Shown here in pieces: positions 1 through 13,400 of a stretch of DNA of 64,000 nucleotides. The notes under the pieces were generated by a model, which was given only the letters and a program-made list of their open reading frames with translations, did not search any database and was not told where the DNA came from. The stretch is from Eudromia elegans (Eukaryota > Chordata > Aves > Tinamiformes > Tinamidae), in assembly GCA_003342815.1 (NCBI GenBank), contig PTEX01000138.1, positions 1,913,456 through 1,977,455 on the forward strand. Direction: 5' to 3'. The position numbers and the translations under genes were made by a program. How positions within the stretch are numbered: position 1 is the first letter of the stretch; each line of letters opens with the position of its first letter.

Positions 1-481
1 TCTCCTGCAGTGCAAAACAGAATCAGTTTTGCATCAAAAGATTTCCAGCAAACCTTTTCAAGCACATGCCAAAAAGTTGTTTTGGAAACAACTGCAAAAA
101 TAAATCCTCTGGCTTAAATAAACCACATTTGGGAAATCTTTAATAAGCAAAATTTGCTTTAATAAGCAAAATTCTCTCCTAAACTGCTTGGCATATATAA
201 AGACTTCAGCAGATCTTATGATTTGCTTTCTTTATTAAGTCTACATTGTAACTGTGCAGCCAGGCAGATGGACCAGTAATGAACAGTAACTAGATCAATG
301 ATAATCTCATCTGCAGGAAAAAGACAATTCAGAAATACCTATTAAAGAGCACAACAGTACTTATTCTGGGGCAGATTTTAAAAAGGCATTTTAGAGATTT
401 ATAGCCCATTATATCTCAATCATATCTATCTACACACACACACACACAAAAATTAAAATCTCCAGTACTCCTAAAAATACA

Positions 482-550
482 TAGGATCACAGAATCATTA
501 TGCCTGGAAAAGACCATCCAGAGTCAAACTGTAAACCCACCAAACATCTT
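482..550 (-). mobile_element. CR1 LINE 3' tail fragment
   Basis: The read ATCACAGAATCATTA followed by a TGGAAAAGACC-like stretch and a CAAACTGTAAACCCACCA-like stretch matches the reverse complement of the CR1 3' end as I know it from birds. Only the last 70 bp or so are recognisable, so it is old or severely truncated. Confidence 0.6.
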
Positions 551-2979
551 TTCAAATTGTACATACTCCTGTAGCCTATTAGTTGCCACACATATTGGAC
601 TGTTTTCCATGTATAGGTGATGTACAAGCATTTTTCAAGCTTACTCTCTGAAGTTAACCTCTTTTTTATTCAAGCAAATAGACCAATTTCCAGAGGTTTT
701 CTGGAAATAGCAATGCCCAAACTCTCTTCTCCAGTGTTCAGTGTTTATCAGTGTTTCAGGTATGTCAATCACTCCTACAACGTAATGTTTAGTTTACCAT
801 CATGTGCCTATAAACCTATTTAATTCTAAAAATGCATACAGGCCACTGTTTGCCCTTAACAACCCTTTTACAGTTCCATGCAGCCATTTATTCAAAAGTG
901 ATTCATGATATAAAGTAGTGCCAAAAAAACAAAACAAAAAAAACCCCCACACCAAAACAAAAAAAATCCCCTCATAGCTACAGCAGCTATAGTCAAAAAT
1001 TGAAGCTAAGACATTCTCTTTGCTTGAATATAAAGATCAATGTTTTAAGCAGTAAGACTACAGTACCACACAAAATGAAAATCCAGCCCTCCCTAAATGG
1101 GATTATAAGGAGTCGCTTTCTGTTATCCTTCTAAAAAAAAAAAAAAAAGGAAGGATATATTATCATAGGGGGAAAAAAAAAAAGTGAGTGCATTAATGTC
1201 TTGAGAAACCCCACCTTTCAAAAATAAGCAAGAAACAATATATTTAAATTGAGATGCCCAGGATGACATAGAACAAGCAGTAGGTCATACTTTGCCCTCC
1301 TAGTAAAAAAGGTTGAAGAAAATAATATGAAAGATTATTTTAAAATAAATGACTGAAGTGGTCTTTTGCTTAAAGAAACTGAAATTCTATTTTTCAAGTT
1401 TTAAAGGAAAATATTAATGTAATTACTAAAACTTAACGTCAATTAAAAGGAAGTCCAGAGAGCCATCTTTTTACAAACGTCTTTCCTGAATTTCAGCATT
1501 AACAGCTCAGTTGGCTACCAGGTGAATCATCATCTAACACTCCTGCTAAAGTGACTGAAAAACATGAGATCCTTTTTTCACCCCCAGAATTAACAGGTCT
1601 CACAACAGAATAATGCCCTTTCAGGTTGAAGCAGGCTCATGCAACTCCTAAATAAAGTGAGAAACCCTTCCTTCCTTCCCCAAATTGCCATCTATTTTCT
1701 TCTTAGCGTCTTACAGCAATTAACCAGTCCTGTTGTGTGCATGTTGAGAATCTGAAGGAGTAAAACAATGGACAAGTCTACAAAGAGAGAAGACTCCAAA
1801 GTAAGAAGACTCTGCCGCCTGAGCGATAGCAGAACACAGGTGGAGAGCATGTAAATGAGAATGGAAACCACGGGATCACAGACTGGACACTGGACAGCAG
1901 TCCAATATTATGAAAGGACCAGGAAACTAGGAGGAAAAATGTAGGCTACTGACAAGAATATAAACCTATACAAAAATCAAAAAAGGAGATGAGCAAAAGA
2001 TAGTGGCAAAGGATAAAGAAGGAAAAAGGAAATCATAGGCATTGTGACCTTAGAGCCTTTCTAGTTTTACCTATAAAGCAGTATCAAGTTTAACAAAGGT
2101 CTATTTGTTTAAAATACACTATTGATCTAAACTGCAAGACGTTTAATTCATTGATTAATTTTGTTGTTGTTGTTGTTTTAAAATATTATGCAAATGACTC
2201 TGTAAAACTAGAGTGTTTCTTCCTTCTTCATCTGAGCTCACAGAGCTGAGCAAAGCACCAGGCAGACATTAATGGCAACTTGAGCATCTCACCATCACTT
2301 TACCATTTTTACTATCCTGGTTAAAATAAACTTCCAGACAGGACATAAACTAACAAATAAAGTGCTGCAGGCACCTTGGGAAATAAAAACACTTGATCCA
2401 TTTGCTATGAGAATTTACAAAATCTTTATTAAGCAGTTCAAGCAGAAGCTTATTTCAATAAAGCTGATCAGGAAGGAGAGAAATTCTTTCTAAAAATGCC
2501 CAAATATTTGCCATTTTAAAATGGTTTTATGAAGTCTTTTTTTTTTTTTTTCATAAAACAACAGAAATGTTTGAGTATATTGCTATACCAAGTACATTTG
2601 CAGAAAATATAAATGTTATTAAGGTATCTATCCAGTGCCAAAATATAACTAGTCAACAAGCCAGAACAGGTTTATGGCATCGACAAAAGTTTATGTTGAA
2701 GGGACAGTTCAATATCCCATAAAAATAAGAATGTATACTAATGTGACAGTTTTTGTAAGTGAACTTTTTATAAACATTAAATAATTTACAGCATACATGA
2801 ATAGGGTTAAGTTGTAAACACAGCAGTGAACACATATTTTCTCAGAAGTTTAGTTTTCACCTAAACATTTTCACCCTTTTGGAACTACTTTAGGAAGCAA
2901 GGTACCACAGTCATGGATATTATACAATACATTGGGCAGATATTTTTCTATGTGAAATTGCCCAAATAGGCATAGGTCT

Positions 2980-3002
2980 AATAAATAAATAAATAAATAA
3001 AT
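2980..3002. repeat. (AAAT)n microsatellite
   Basis: About six tandem AAAT units, uninterrupted. Confidence 0.9.
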
Positions 3003-4404
3003 GTGTGTTTTTAGTGTGAAAACTCTGAAATAGAGAAAATAAATTTCTTGCTTATCCTTCCCCCACCCCCCAATAAGTCACTGAATGCAACGCTGCCTAA
3101 AAGAGTCAGCAGACAGCTGAGTACAGTGCGTCCCCTGGACACACTGCTCGGTGTGCTACACAACTGAGCGAGCTCCACACAACTCACTGAAAGTTTCTCT
3201 CTCAGAAACAGTAGAGCTTAAGATGACATTCAGTACATGAATACAGAATATCTCAATTAAGTTAGATTTTCATGCAGAATCACTAAAAAGGAATAAACAC
3301 TACCTTTGATTCAACAGAATTTCTTTAGGATCAGTGCTAAATGCATAGCAATAGATCAACTCCAGATAGGTTGGAGGGGAAGGGAAAAAAAAAGAAGTCA
3401 ATTTCTTTGAGAGACTAACAATTGCACAAAAGCTGTATCCACTCAAACTGAGCATCTGCTTTGCACAAAGAGGAAGGTCATTAATAATACAGGTCAACTT
3501 TATTAAGGGCAACAAAGTACCACACGCGAATCCATCCTTGAGCCTAAGAGGATCGATCCCCTAATGTGGTATCTGTGCCTATGCAAATATACTGCCTATT
3601 AATACGCACCATGCACAGATCAATCACTCTTATGAAATTCTATTCCTACCTTTTCATATTTGTAATAACTTGATCGAATGAATAATCAGATCGTAAAATG
3701 TCAACAAAACCAAACAGATTGGAAAATTTCATACTTTTAAGGAGCAAACCAAAATACAAAATACTTAAGGCAGTTTTATCTTTTCTGTTGAATAAAGTAT
3801 CTTATTGTAGCTTTATTTCTTATATTTTAATTATCTTGTACACAATGAATCACTAAAAAGAATCAAATATACCAAAATATAAAAAAGCAAATATTTGGGG
3901 ACTGCATTTTAATTGTTCTGCCCTCCTAAAAGTATTGTGACAAAATAGAAGGTCCACTCCTCTGTGAAGTGGGTAAGTTATACTCACAGAATAGTTTTAC
4001 TTTTATAGTTTATCCAGAATCAGGGAATTTACATGCTACCAACATCTATCCACTTGCAAACAGATGACCGGCACAGTGCATCACACAGTGACTGTCAACT
4101 GTGGTCACTGACAACAGAGAACAAGGAAGTTTTGTGAAATTTCCTTACTGATTTTCCAGTACAGCAGAGAATATTTTAATTCTCATCATTTATGAAAACT
4201 AAAAGGAAAATACTAGAAATGTTAGAACTTCTTATTTCAGGGAGAGCAGAGTTAAAACATTTTTTCATACTCCCACTTCAGACTTCGCTATCCATGTCAC
4301 ATATACTCAAAGTTGTCATGAAGGATATAAAACTCCTTCACTTAGACCTTTTAGTGTTAGAAAGAGCAGGGTCTAATTATTTAGACAAACAAAATTTCAC
4401 TTGC

Positions 4405-4498
4405 CTTTCTTAAATTTATGTACAGGAATTTTCTTAAGCTGATCTTTCCTAAGTCGATTCCTTCTTGCCCTATGTCTGTCTTGCACAAACTTTGTGAT
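4405..4498 (-). CDS. RNF13: RNF13 coding exon 7 (basic juxtamembrane segment), GC donor
   Basis: Residues 203-233 plus the first base of codon 234: ITKFVQDRHRARRNRLRKDQ then LKKIPVHKFKK, a strongly basic cytosolic stretch just before the RING domain. Acceptor CAG at 4499-4501. The donor reads GCAAGT (4399-4404), so this looks like a GC-AG intron. The human coding sequence continues HKFKK-GDEYD with the codon 234 split as G/GA, which fits this boundary exactly. No GT lies at a position that would keep the frame to the RING exon. Confidence 0.93.
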
Positions 4499-7400
4499 CT
4501 GGAAATAGGCACAAATAAGGCACAAATTAAAATGGTAAAAGAACAATAGAAGTTTTTGTTTATAAGTAGCTTCTTAATTTAGTCAGAAAGGAATCCTGGC
4601 TCAAACTGAGTCATCTGCTTCCTTGTCTGGACTCAAGGATGAAGTGAAACACACCTAAATAACATTCTTGATGAATCTTCAAATCAAAACATACATATAT
4701 ATACAAAGCTATCTTGAAAAGAAGATAAAATAATGTCCATACTATATAAAATAATCTTCATTGTTGCAATCCCCTACTGAAATCAGGTACAATGGAGGCA
4801 ACGCTTCAGGGCAAAATATGGTGCATGAAACTTCACCGGCTACCCTTAGAGCAGATTTAGATTAGCAGAGCTCTTCCAGAGGATTATTGCCATGTCCATC
4901 AGAATTGCTTCCACAGTACCTAGGTTTCAAGGGGAAAGCTCTTTACTTCCAGCTATAGAAACATGCTGTCAGCAATCTACTAAAGATTCTTTCCCATTTT
5001 CCTAATAGCTCTTAATGCCACTTCTGGTCTATTTCAAATTTTAACACTTACGGTATGACATTATTCTTCAAGTATGACAACAAATATATATAACAAAATG
5101 GCCTTAACTGAAATATACACGCTAAATCTTTTGAAAAAGCAAAAGCAAAGCAGCTAAAAGGTAGGTACATAACCTCTACCTGTAGATGTTAATGTTACAA
5201 ACAGCATTAATATTTCACAGTTTGGGAATCACTGAAGGACATTGCTCTAGTTCAAAATGTATGATGTAATACAGAGGAAGTGGGAAACTATGTATCAGTG
5301 ATACGGACAAACATTATTTGGAGGACAGTCTACCTGAAATGGTAATAAGTTCTTGACAAAACCAGAATTTATTTGTCCTTCTGAAATTTACAAGGCTTCT
5401 TTTTTTTAAATATATCCAAAAGTATATCCAAATAGTTAATTCAGATATTTTTATCCTAGCTAAAAATGAACTGCATGCAAGAACTGCAGCTTTGCTGCTG
5501 AAATTCAGACACTTAACAACAACGAGAGCCTCATATTCACTGTTAAAAACAAGACTTTCTGAAGAGAAATACGGCAGAAAGAATAAGGATCAAATCCAAT
5601 CCAGAATCTCCTTGAGATTAAATCCCTGCCTGCAGCAATTACATAACTGAGCAAGAGTACATTCAAATTCCAAAATACAGCTTTCAATAAACGTTTTCAC
5701 AAAGAAATAGTATTTAATCAAGCTCGTTGCTTTTAGCATAGTGCTGAACATTCACCTAACAGTCACTTTCCTATCTAGAGTCTACTTTAAAATGTATCTC
5801 ACACTTCAATGTAACTTAACAGCTATTCTGTTTGATCCCTCAGCATGCTATATGTATATGTATATGTATGCTATATCTATATGTATGTATTCACACTGCA
5901 TCTAGGGTTAATTAGTACATATCTGGAAATGCTGTACTATAATCTGGAAAATGCTTCCAAACACTTTTGCTCAGCTTTTTAATAGTTTAACATGACATGA
6001 GTAAATGGATTTTGTGATTTCCAACACTATAAAGCCCACTTTCAAACCCTTAAAGTATCAATCCCAAGTATATACTATATAGAGAGTACTCTACATCAGG
6101 CCTACTTACATGATATACAATGTAATATTCTCCAAGTTTCTGGCTGTTTTTTCCCCATTTTTTTTTCCTTCTAAAATCTGATTCTAAGACATGGAAAGGG
6201 TTGTTCATTTTTAGCACTGGCTATGAAGTTAACACTTTGGAAAGAGTCCAGGCAGAGATTCCAAACTGTGCTATGCAAAGTGTTTGGAAATAGCGTGCAG
6301 TTGTGCTATTTTGCCTTTTACAGGCAATGAGTCTGGTGAGAGCCTAATAAGAGCATGAGCCCAATTAAGAAGCTCTACAGGTAAGGGATGTGTGGTGAAA
6401 TACATACCACCTATTGTAATAGTTTCTCAGCTTGGAGGATGGTGAACACACCTGCAGCAAACATCAGTGCAAGACCTGCACATGGCAACAGTGGCACTAA
6501 TGTGTATTAAGCAGGACAAGGTCAATGACGCGGGACCTGCTCTCAGGTGACAACGCACAGCCACAGGTTGTTCATTAGGCAGGGAAGTGGGGAAAAGTCT
6601 GTGCAGTGGAAGGGTAGAGGCGAGGAGAGTCCTTCATAAGGAGTTATATGCTGAGGGGGACACCCTAGGGGTGTCTGACATCCCTTTAACAAAATACACA
6701 GTTCTCTATTGTACTGAGAGAGAAGGGATTTCAGGTGAACACAAAGCACTCCTTGTTCCTTTGCTGAATCCCTGCATTTTAACTCAATGAACCCATACAA
6801 CTAAGATAATTTGTTTGGAAGCAAAAAGTCATTAAAAAGAACAAACTTACCATAAATATCACTATGAGAATAAGACAAATGCCCACTATTATCAGGAAAG
6901 GGATCAAATAATACTCCAAAGGAAGACTGAACTCTGGGATTAACACAACATGGCCACTGTGGAGAAAAATATATCACTGTCTAAAGAGGTTAGAATTTTA
7001 AAAGTATTAAGATTATAGAATACAATGAAAAAAGCATAAAATACGAGTTATGACCACACACACACACACAAAAGAAATACCTACATGTGCACAGGAAGAT
7101 AAAAAAATCATGTGATAATTTATACAGCACAAAATCAATTAAATAAAAGTAGAAATGCTTTTTGGAATACTTGGAGATTAAAACAAAATTTGCATGTTCA
7201 TAATACACTAAAAACACCTTTAAAATAAAGCAAAAACTAAGAGGACAGATGTAAAAGTCCAGGTGCACAAAAAAAAGCGTCATTTTCACAGAGTAACCTT
7301 CTGAATCCATATAGTAGTTTATACAGTCCACACGAAAATTCTATTTGTGCCTTTCCACTTTTAACAGAGCCTAGGGCCCCTTAGGGGTCACATATACCGG

Positions 7401-10400
7401 CTGTTCATTTCCATTTGACTCAGGAGTTGTTCAAGCAGTACTGGCTGTCTGAGCAGTCACGAGAAAATCTCATGATTTTCCCAGAAGTGCACGAACCAAG
7501 TAGCTCCTAACACACCTTTACATATCCAGATAGCTGAACGTACAACTTTCTCTTAGTTTACAAGACTTAAGTGCAGAAAACAGCAAACCCGGAAAGCAGT
7601 GCTGAGTAAGCATTTCAAATTTGACATTCAGCTTTACATGGCATTTGTTCAAAAATATTCCCAGCAAATAACATTCTTTAATAATGTGGTAATAGGCTCA
7701 AATATCTCAGAACCTTGTTAGTGTGGTGCTCAGGATACAAGTGATAATAAGTAGTAGTCAGTAAGCATTCTTCAAACAAAAACTGAAAACAAGAATTGGA
7801 CTGATTTCATCATTGGAGCATAAAGTGAAGTTTGACGCAGTTGCCCCAGATAGTTCAGTCACTGACAGTTAAACAACTGCTTTAATTTCACTGTAATAGA
7901 TGAGCCCGTTTGTCAAAGCACCCACTTGTTTATAACTATTTAAACTCACACACAAACGAAGCAGAACAGAAGAGAATGTAAAATTGCAGATCCGGTAAAA
8001 TCAGCAGCAAATCAAGGTTCAATACTTCCCTGGGAATTCCTTCAGCCTACTGTCACTACAAAATTTTCTTTTAAACCTCTGAATACTAAAAAGAAGCAAT
8101 GTCTTAATGCAAAGGACAATGTGGCTGCTTGTTAGGTAACTTACCCTTTTTCATAAGTGAATTCTTCTTTAAGAGAATTTGCTGATGTCTCACCAATAAA
8201 GACAGAAGGAATGTCAATCTTCTTTAAAATCTCGACTGTACAGAAAAGAGGGAAAACAAAAGTAGCATTACGTAGACACTGAGTGGACTATGCTTAGGAC
8301 ATAAGACTCAAAATATGAGAAAATCACACCAGACATCATCTAACACAAGGACATATACACCAATGTAGGAGCATTCCATGCCTTCACGTCACATAAGGAG
8401 TGGTACTGTTCTTCCTACCAAATACCTAGAGCCTTCATGCATATCTAAAACTCAAAATTCTTAATGGAATATTTAAAACTGACATAAAAGATCTTTGGAC
8501 GAGAAGAATTAAGAAGAATTAAGGATTAATTTTAATGAAAATATCATTATTACTCTGAGATTGGACAAAGTCACACAGCTCCACTGATTACAGAAGTTCT
8601 GACAGCTCCTATGATTTTATGGCCTGGTTCTGTGTTTTACCAGCCATTCTCCCCGTCACCTTTACTCTTAAACTTAACTGACTACTCTGGAAATACACCA
8701 AAAACAAAAAAGAGAAAATTAACAACCCTCTCCTCTGTTTCAGTCCAACGAAGACGTGGATGAAACTGCCACCCCCTCCCCTGCTAATTATTGAGAGTAA
8801 TAAGCTCAAAAGACGCAACTCAAATTAAAAAATACTGATAAATAAAAGCAAGCCAATACAGCAATCCGAAATGCATGAACTAAAAATGTCTTGGCTGACT
8901 GAGTTTACAGGCCACGTTCCAGAAAACCTTTTTCCTCAACTTCATGTTGATTTGCATCTCAGATCTATATTTACATTCCAAGATCAGAAGAATCTTAAAG
9001 TTAAATCAGTATCAAAGCATTTGTTCTCATCCCTATCCCTCAAAAAAAAAAAAAAAGTATTTTTTATTTATTACAAAGCAGAAGCAGAAATGGCTTAATG
9101 TCACTTTATAACACCTGTATCAGGGTTTGTTGTACTCTACAATTTAAATTTATAATGAAACATGAAAATAAGTTTCGTATGGTTTGGGAATTCATTTAAA
9201 CCATGTACACAAAGTTTTCCAGGCCACTCAGCAACCACTTAGCAAATTAATTTACAGCAAGCTATTTCACTCAATGCTGGCAAACATCAGGAAAGGGCTT
9301 TTTGGTTCTCATTAATGTACCCGTCCTACTGTAAGCTCAAGAAATCGGACCAAGAAAACCCAAAAAAAACCTGCCACAGAGAAAGCTAGAAAGCTGTAAA
9401 AGCACTACATTGACATGAACAACTTCATAGATCTAGTCCTTTGGAAACAATGAACAGTGCTACTTTGAAGATAATATTTTTAAGGATCAGAACTTCTTAA
9501 ATTCTCAACAGTACATTTTTGTATGTGTTTTACAAGTATTTCATAGGGAAAAAATACACACCAAAAAATAAACCAAACATTTTAGCTAGATTACATGATG
9601 ATTTGTATATATTCATTCTGTGAAAAGGTGAAATCAGAATCAACCAGAGATGACAATGTTCCCTAGCATACTTCTTCCAACTGAAAAACTGAAAATACAT
9701 ATATATAATATACATTCACATGAAAAGCTTATTTAAATGAATAGGAAAAAAAATGCACAAAAAAGTGCAACAGCAAAAGGAAACTACTAACCACAGAATG
9801 GTTGAGTTTGAAGGGACTTTCAGAGTTCAACTAGCTCAATCCCCCTGCACAAGCAGGTTACCTAAAGCTCATCATGCAGGATCTCATCCAGGCACCTTCA
9901 GAATATGCCTAAAGGCCCCACCACCTCCCAGCGACTTGCTCCATGGCCACTGGCATCACAGTCAAGAAGGTTTTTTCTCCAAGTCAGGAGGAACTTCCTG
10001 TGCTTCAGCTTGTGCGTGTTGCCTCTTGCCCTGTTGCTGGCCACCACTGACAACAGCGACACCATCCTCACGACACCCTCCCTTATGGTATCCGTACACA
10101 CTAATAAGATCCCCTCTTAGTTTTCTCTCCTTTAGGCCAAACAGGCCCAGTGCTCTCAATCGATATTTATTTTTAAATCAATAAGTATTGATTTAAATAA
10201 GTAAGGTTGCATTTTCCTGTTTGAATTCCATCTGATACAGTAGAGCTTGACTGATTTTTCTCCTTGTGGTTCTACCTCACCTTCAACACAAGTTGCCACA
10301 CCTCAGCTCTTTTCCGTGCTCAAAAGATTCAATCATGTTAATCTATCCAAGTCAGTAAAATAAAGTCAGTCATAAAGATTTATCTTAAATTTAACCATTT

Positions 10401-13400
10401 AACCCAAAAGAGTTCAACTAAAACATAAAAGAAAACAAGAAAGCATATGTAAAAGCAAGATAACATCAAAAAGAATATACAAGTATACCTACATATTTAA
10501 CCTATTTTAAAACATTAAAAGCAGGAGGATTTGCTTTTGTACTGAGGGCTTGTCATAATATTTAAAAATGAATTTTAATATGGCATACTCCAGTGGGTGA
10601 AATGATTTTCAAACAGGAGAGGAGAAGTGATACCTGTACTTACTGTCGTTGGATCCCATGCTTATGAGGTCATCGGAATCAACATTGTGAACTATGGCTG
10701 CCTTGTACCCAGCTCTCTGGGCATTTAAAACCTGCAAACCGTAAGAAGCACTTGTTTTATTGCTTGAAAATATATTAACTTGCTGTTCTTCTGTAAGACA
10801 AAGCGTACTTCAGGAAGCTGAAATATCAGCACAATTTCATTTTTAGTTAGGAAACAACCATCAACTTTTAAAATATAAAACACATAATTATTGTATTCAT
10901 ACAATTCCATACTCTTTTTCCAGGAAAAGCAAAAAAAAAAAGTATTACATTTTATTTGTAGGCAAAGAGGTTTTATGTCTATCAAATACAGGATTAAAAT
11001 CCTTCTCGTGTAAATAAAAATAATATTTAATCTTTTTTTTTAAAAAAAGGTTATAACTGTGATAAGTTTTGAAACTATAACTTGAAAGCTTATGAAGTCA
11101 CAGAATCATAGCACGCTGGGACTGGGAAATGCTCTTGAGCTTGTCATGCAACATCCCATAAGAGCAGGGTCACCCAGAAGGTGCTGCTTGGGCTGGGTGC
11201 CCAGCACCGCACCCAGGCCCCTAGCTGTGGCCCTAGCAGAACTGAGCAGGGGAAAGCATCACATAAGGCACGCAGATACCAGGTATATTCTTCAACGCTT
11301 TTCTTAAAATGTTTTACTATCAGAGAGATTATTCATATTTACCTTGTGAGCTAACCTCTTCAGGAACGCTTTTTTTTTTTTTGTTAAATCTTGCTTTTTG
11401 GAATTGTTTTCTATTTTGGGTCTCAGCACAAAAGTCTGAACTAACCTTGATTTCGCCGCACCCTTCTACCACTCCTAAATTGCAAAAAGATATTTTCTGC
11501 CTGTACATTTCCCCATCTGACATACAAATCTAGTCCTAAACAAGGACCCCATAGGAGCTTTTCCAAGTCTTCCACTTTATTCAGTTTATTTTCTTAGAGG
11601 CTGCAGCTTCTTAAATTTAGAAGACTAGTAGTTTGAGTGTCTTAAATCTCACCACAGAGCCTTCTCTCTTCCCAAAAATCTGTTGATAAAAGTAATATAA
11701 TTTCAGTGTTACACTTTAGTCTTGGTCTATCAGGTTGGGGGAATGAGATGCAGACTTTTTCCGCATGCATCCCTCTTCTCATCTCTTAACAGTCTCACAG
11801 TATTTCTTCTCCTGTAGCACTGCAAAATTCTAGTTATGTTTCTTTCTCCCTCCTCCCACAATCTTTCTCCCTATCTCCGATTATTATCTCTAAACATGCC
11901 TTGAATTTCCTACTCTCCCACCACCAATTTTAACCTCTCCTCAGTTTCTTCACTGTTTGCCATACCTTCAGTTAACTTATCACATAGGAGTTCAAGCACT
12001 TAAATTCAGCAAATAAAACAATTTGAATTTTCCTCCTAAGTAAGCTTTCTCCTTTGTTTCACATTACTTCTCTGTAGTTTCAAACTTATATTATGTAATC
12101 TCAGCCATATGCATACAGAATGATAGCTGCCCTTCCATGTTAGTGTCTGAGAAAACGCTGACATTGCAGCTTGACATTGCTATGTAATGTAGACACAATT
12201 TAAGCAGCTAAGTGGTTCCAAGGAATAATAAGGGAAAAAGGAACTCAGGGTGAAAGATAAGGCCTTGCTTTGTGAAAAGAGGCCTCAGAAATTAAACCTC
12301 AGGCATACAGTCAAGAACTCAGATGGAAGCGAGCAGGAAGCCAAGCAATATTTTTAATGGCTAGTCACAACACTGACTTCTTCAATAAAATAAGCTTTGG
12401 GCGAAGAAGCATTTGCTGTATTTTCCGATTAAGAAAAAGAAGTATTCTGTTAGATTATTTTCAACCTGTCCCATTAACAATAGTTAAAGCAGCAAAATTG
12501 ACTCATCAGCCTAGGGAAAGCAAACAAATAGGCAAAGAGAATATAAGAGAGTAGCAGCTAATTCCTCCCCACCATTACATGCTTCTTCCTGAGCCATTCG
12601 CATACAAGGTGAGATTGGATTTACAGTAGGAAAAATACTGGAAGTTCCTGAGCTTGATGAAATCTAGCTTACCTCAAAATTACTACCTTTGGTGCTGGAA
12701 TTGATAGTCTTGGCATAATTCACCACAACAGTATGTAACTAAACATACCACAGAGCAAATAAGCTCATATTTTAGTTCATGAAAGCCAACAACAAATTGA
12801 AGATCCCTATTTCTCTTAAGGCATCCTTCATTGCCCCATGCCCTAGCTAAATATAAGTAACTATTTCGTATTTTTACCATAATATAATCCACTTAAGCTG
12901 CAGGTCACACTTTTTATAATAAAAATATTATATAGTATCTTATTATACATTATATCTATTATATGTTTCAAATAAAAACATTCATTCTCAGCCTGCCACT
13001 TGCTTATGTCTGCCTGTTTCTACTAAGCAGAGCACCATGTCCTTTCACCATCAACTGTCACACTACAGTCGTTCACAGAAACTCACTCTCAGCCACAAAC
13101 AGATGACCCAGCTTTAACACACACATACACACAAATTGTTTACAGAGGCTTAAAGATTTGGGGTACTTTTAAGTCATACACATTCTCTGATCTCTGCTAC
13201 CTGCTTTCTGATTTCTGGCTATAACAGTACAAGTGATGGCAACAGATTGTGTCACTGTAAGAAAAGCAGTTATTGCTACAGAATACTTTCTATGATAAAA
13301 CTACAGCATCCGTCATCCTTATTTGCCACACATGCCGACACAGACAGGTAACTCACACAACCTTGAACTAAATCATATTACAAATAATGCTGCTTTATCT

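Larger units (their letters stand above)
1..4398 (-). other. RNF13: RNF13 intron between the juxtamembrane exon and the RING exons (partial)
   Basis: AT-rich, with no RING exon found when I looked for the DEYDVCAIC and DPWLTKTKK coding sequences on the minus strand. It holds a short CR1 tail near 482-550, a TTG run at 2159-2179, an AAAT run at 2980-3002, and several A/T homopolymers. Otherwise nothing recognisable. Confidence 0.7.
8236..10643 (-). other. RNF13: RNF13 intron carrying an inverted CR1 copy
   Basis: Intron between coding exons 4 and 5. Apart from the CR1 copy at 9790-10160 and the palindrome beside it, it is plain AT-rich DNA with A-homopolymers near 9040-9055. Confidence 0.6.

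Noticed and set aside
1-4398. RNF13 RING exon searched for in the left flank
   Set aside because: None of the expected RING coding motifs appears on the minus strand, so it must lie outside the window.
6990-7331. Minus frame of 113 codons next to the RNF13 transmembrane exon
   Set aside because: F/Y/L-rich read-through of T-rich intron DNA that lies entirely outside the exon boundaries.
9753-10184. Plus frame of 143 codons
   Set aside because: It is the antisense of the inverted CR1 fragment.
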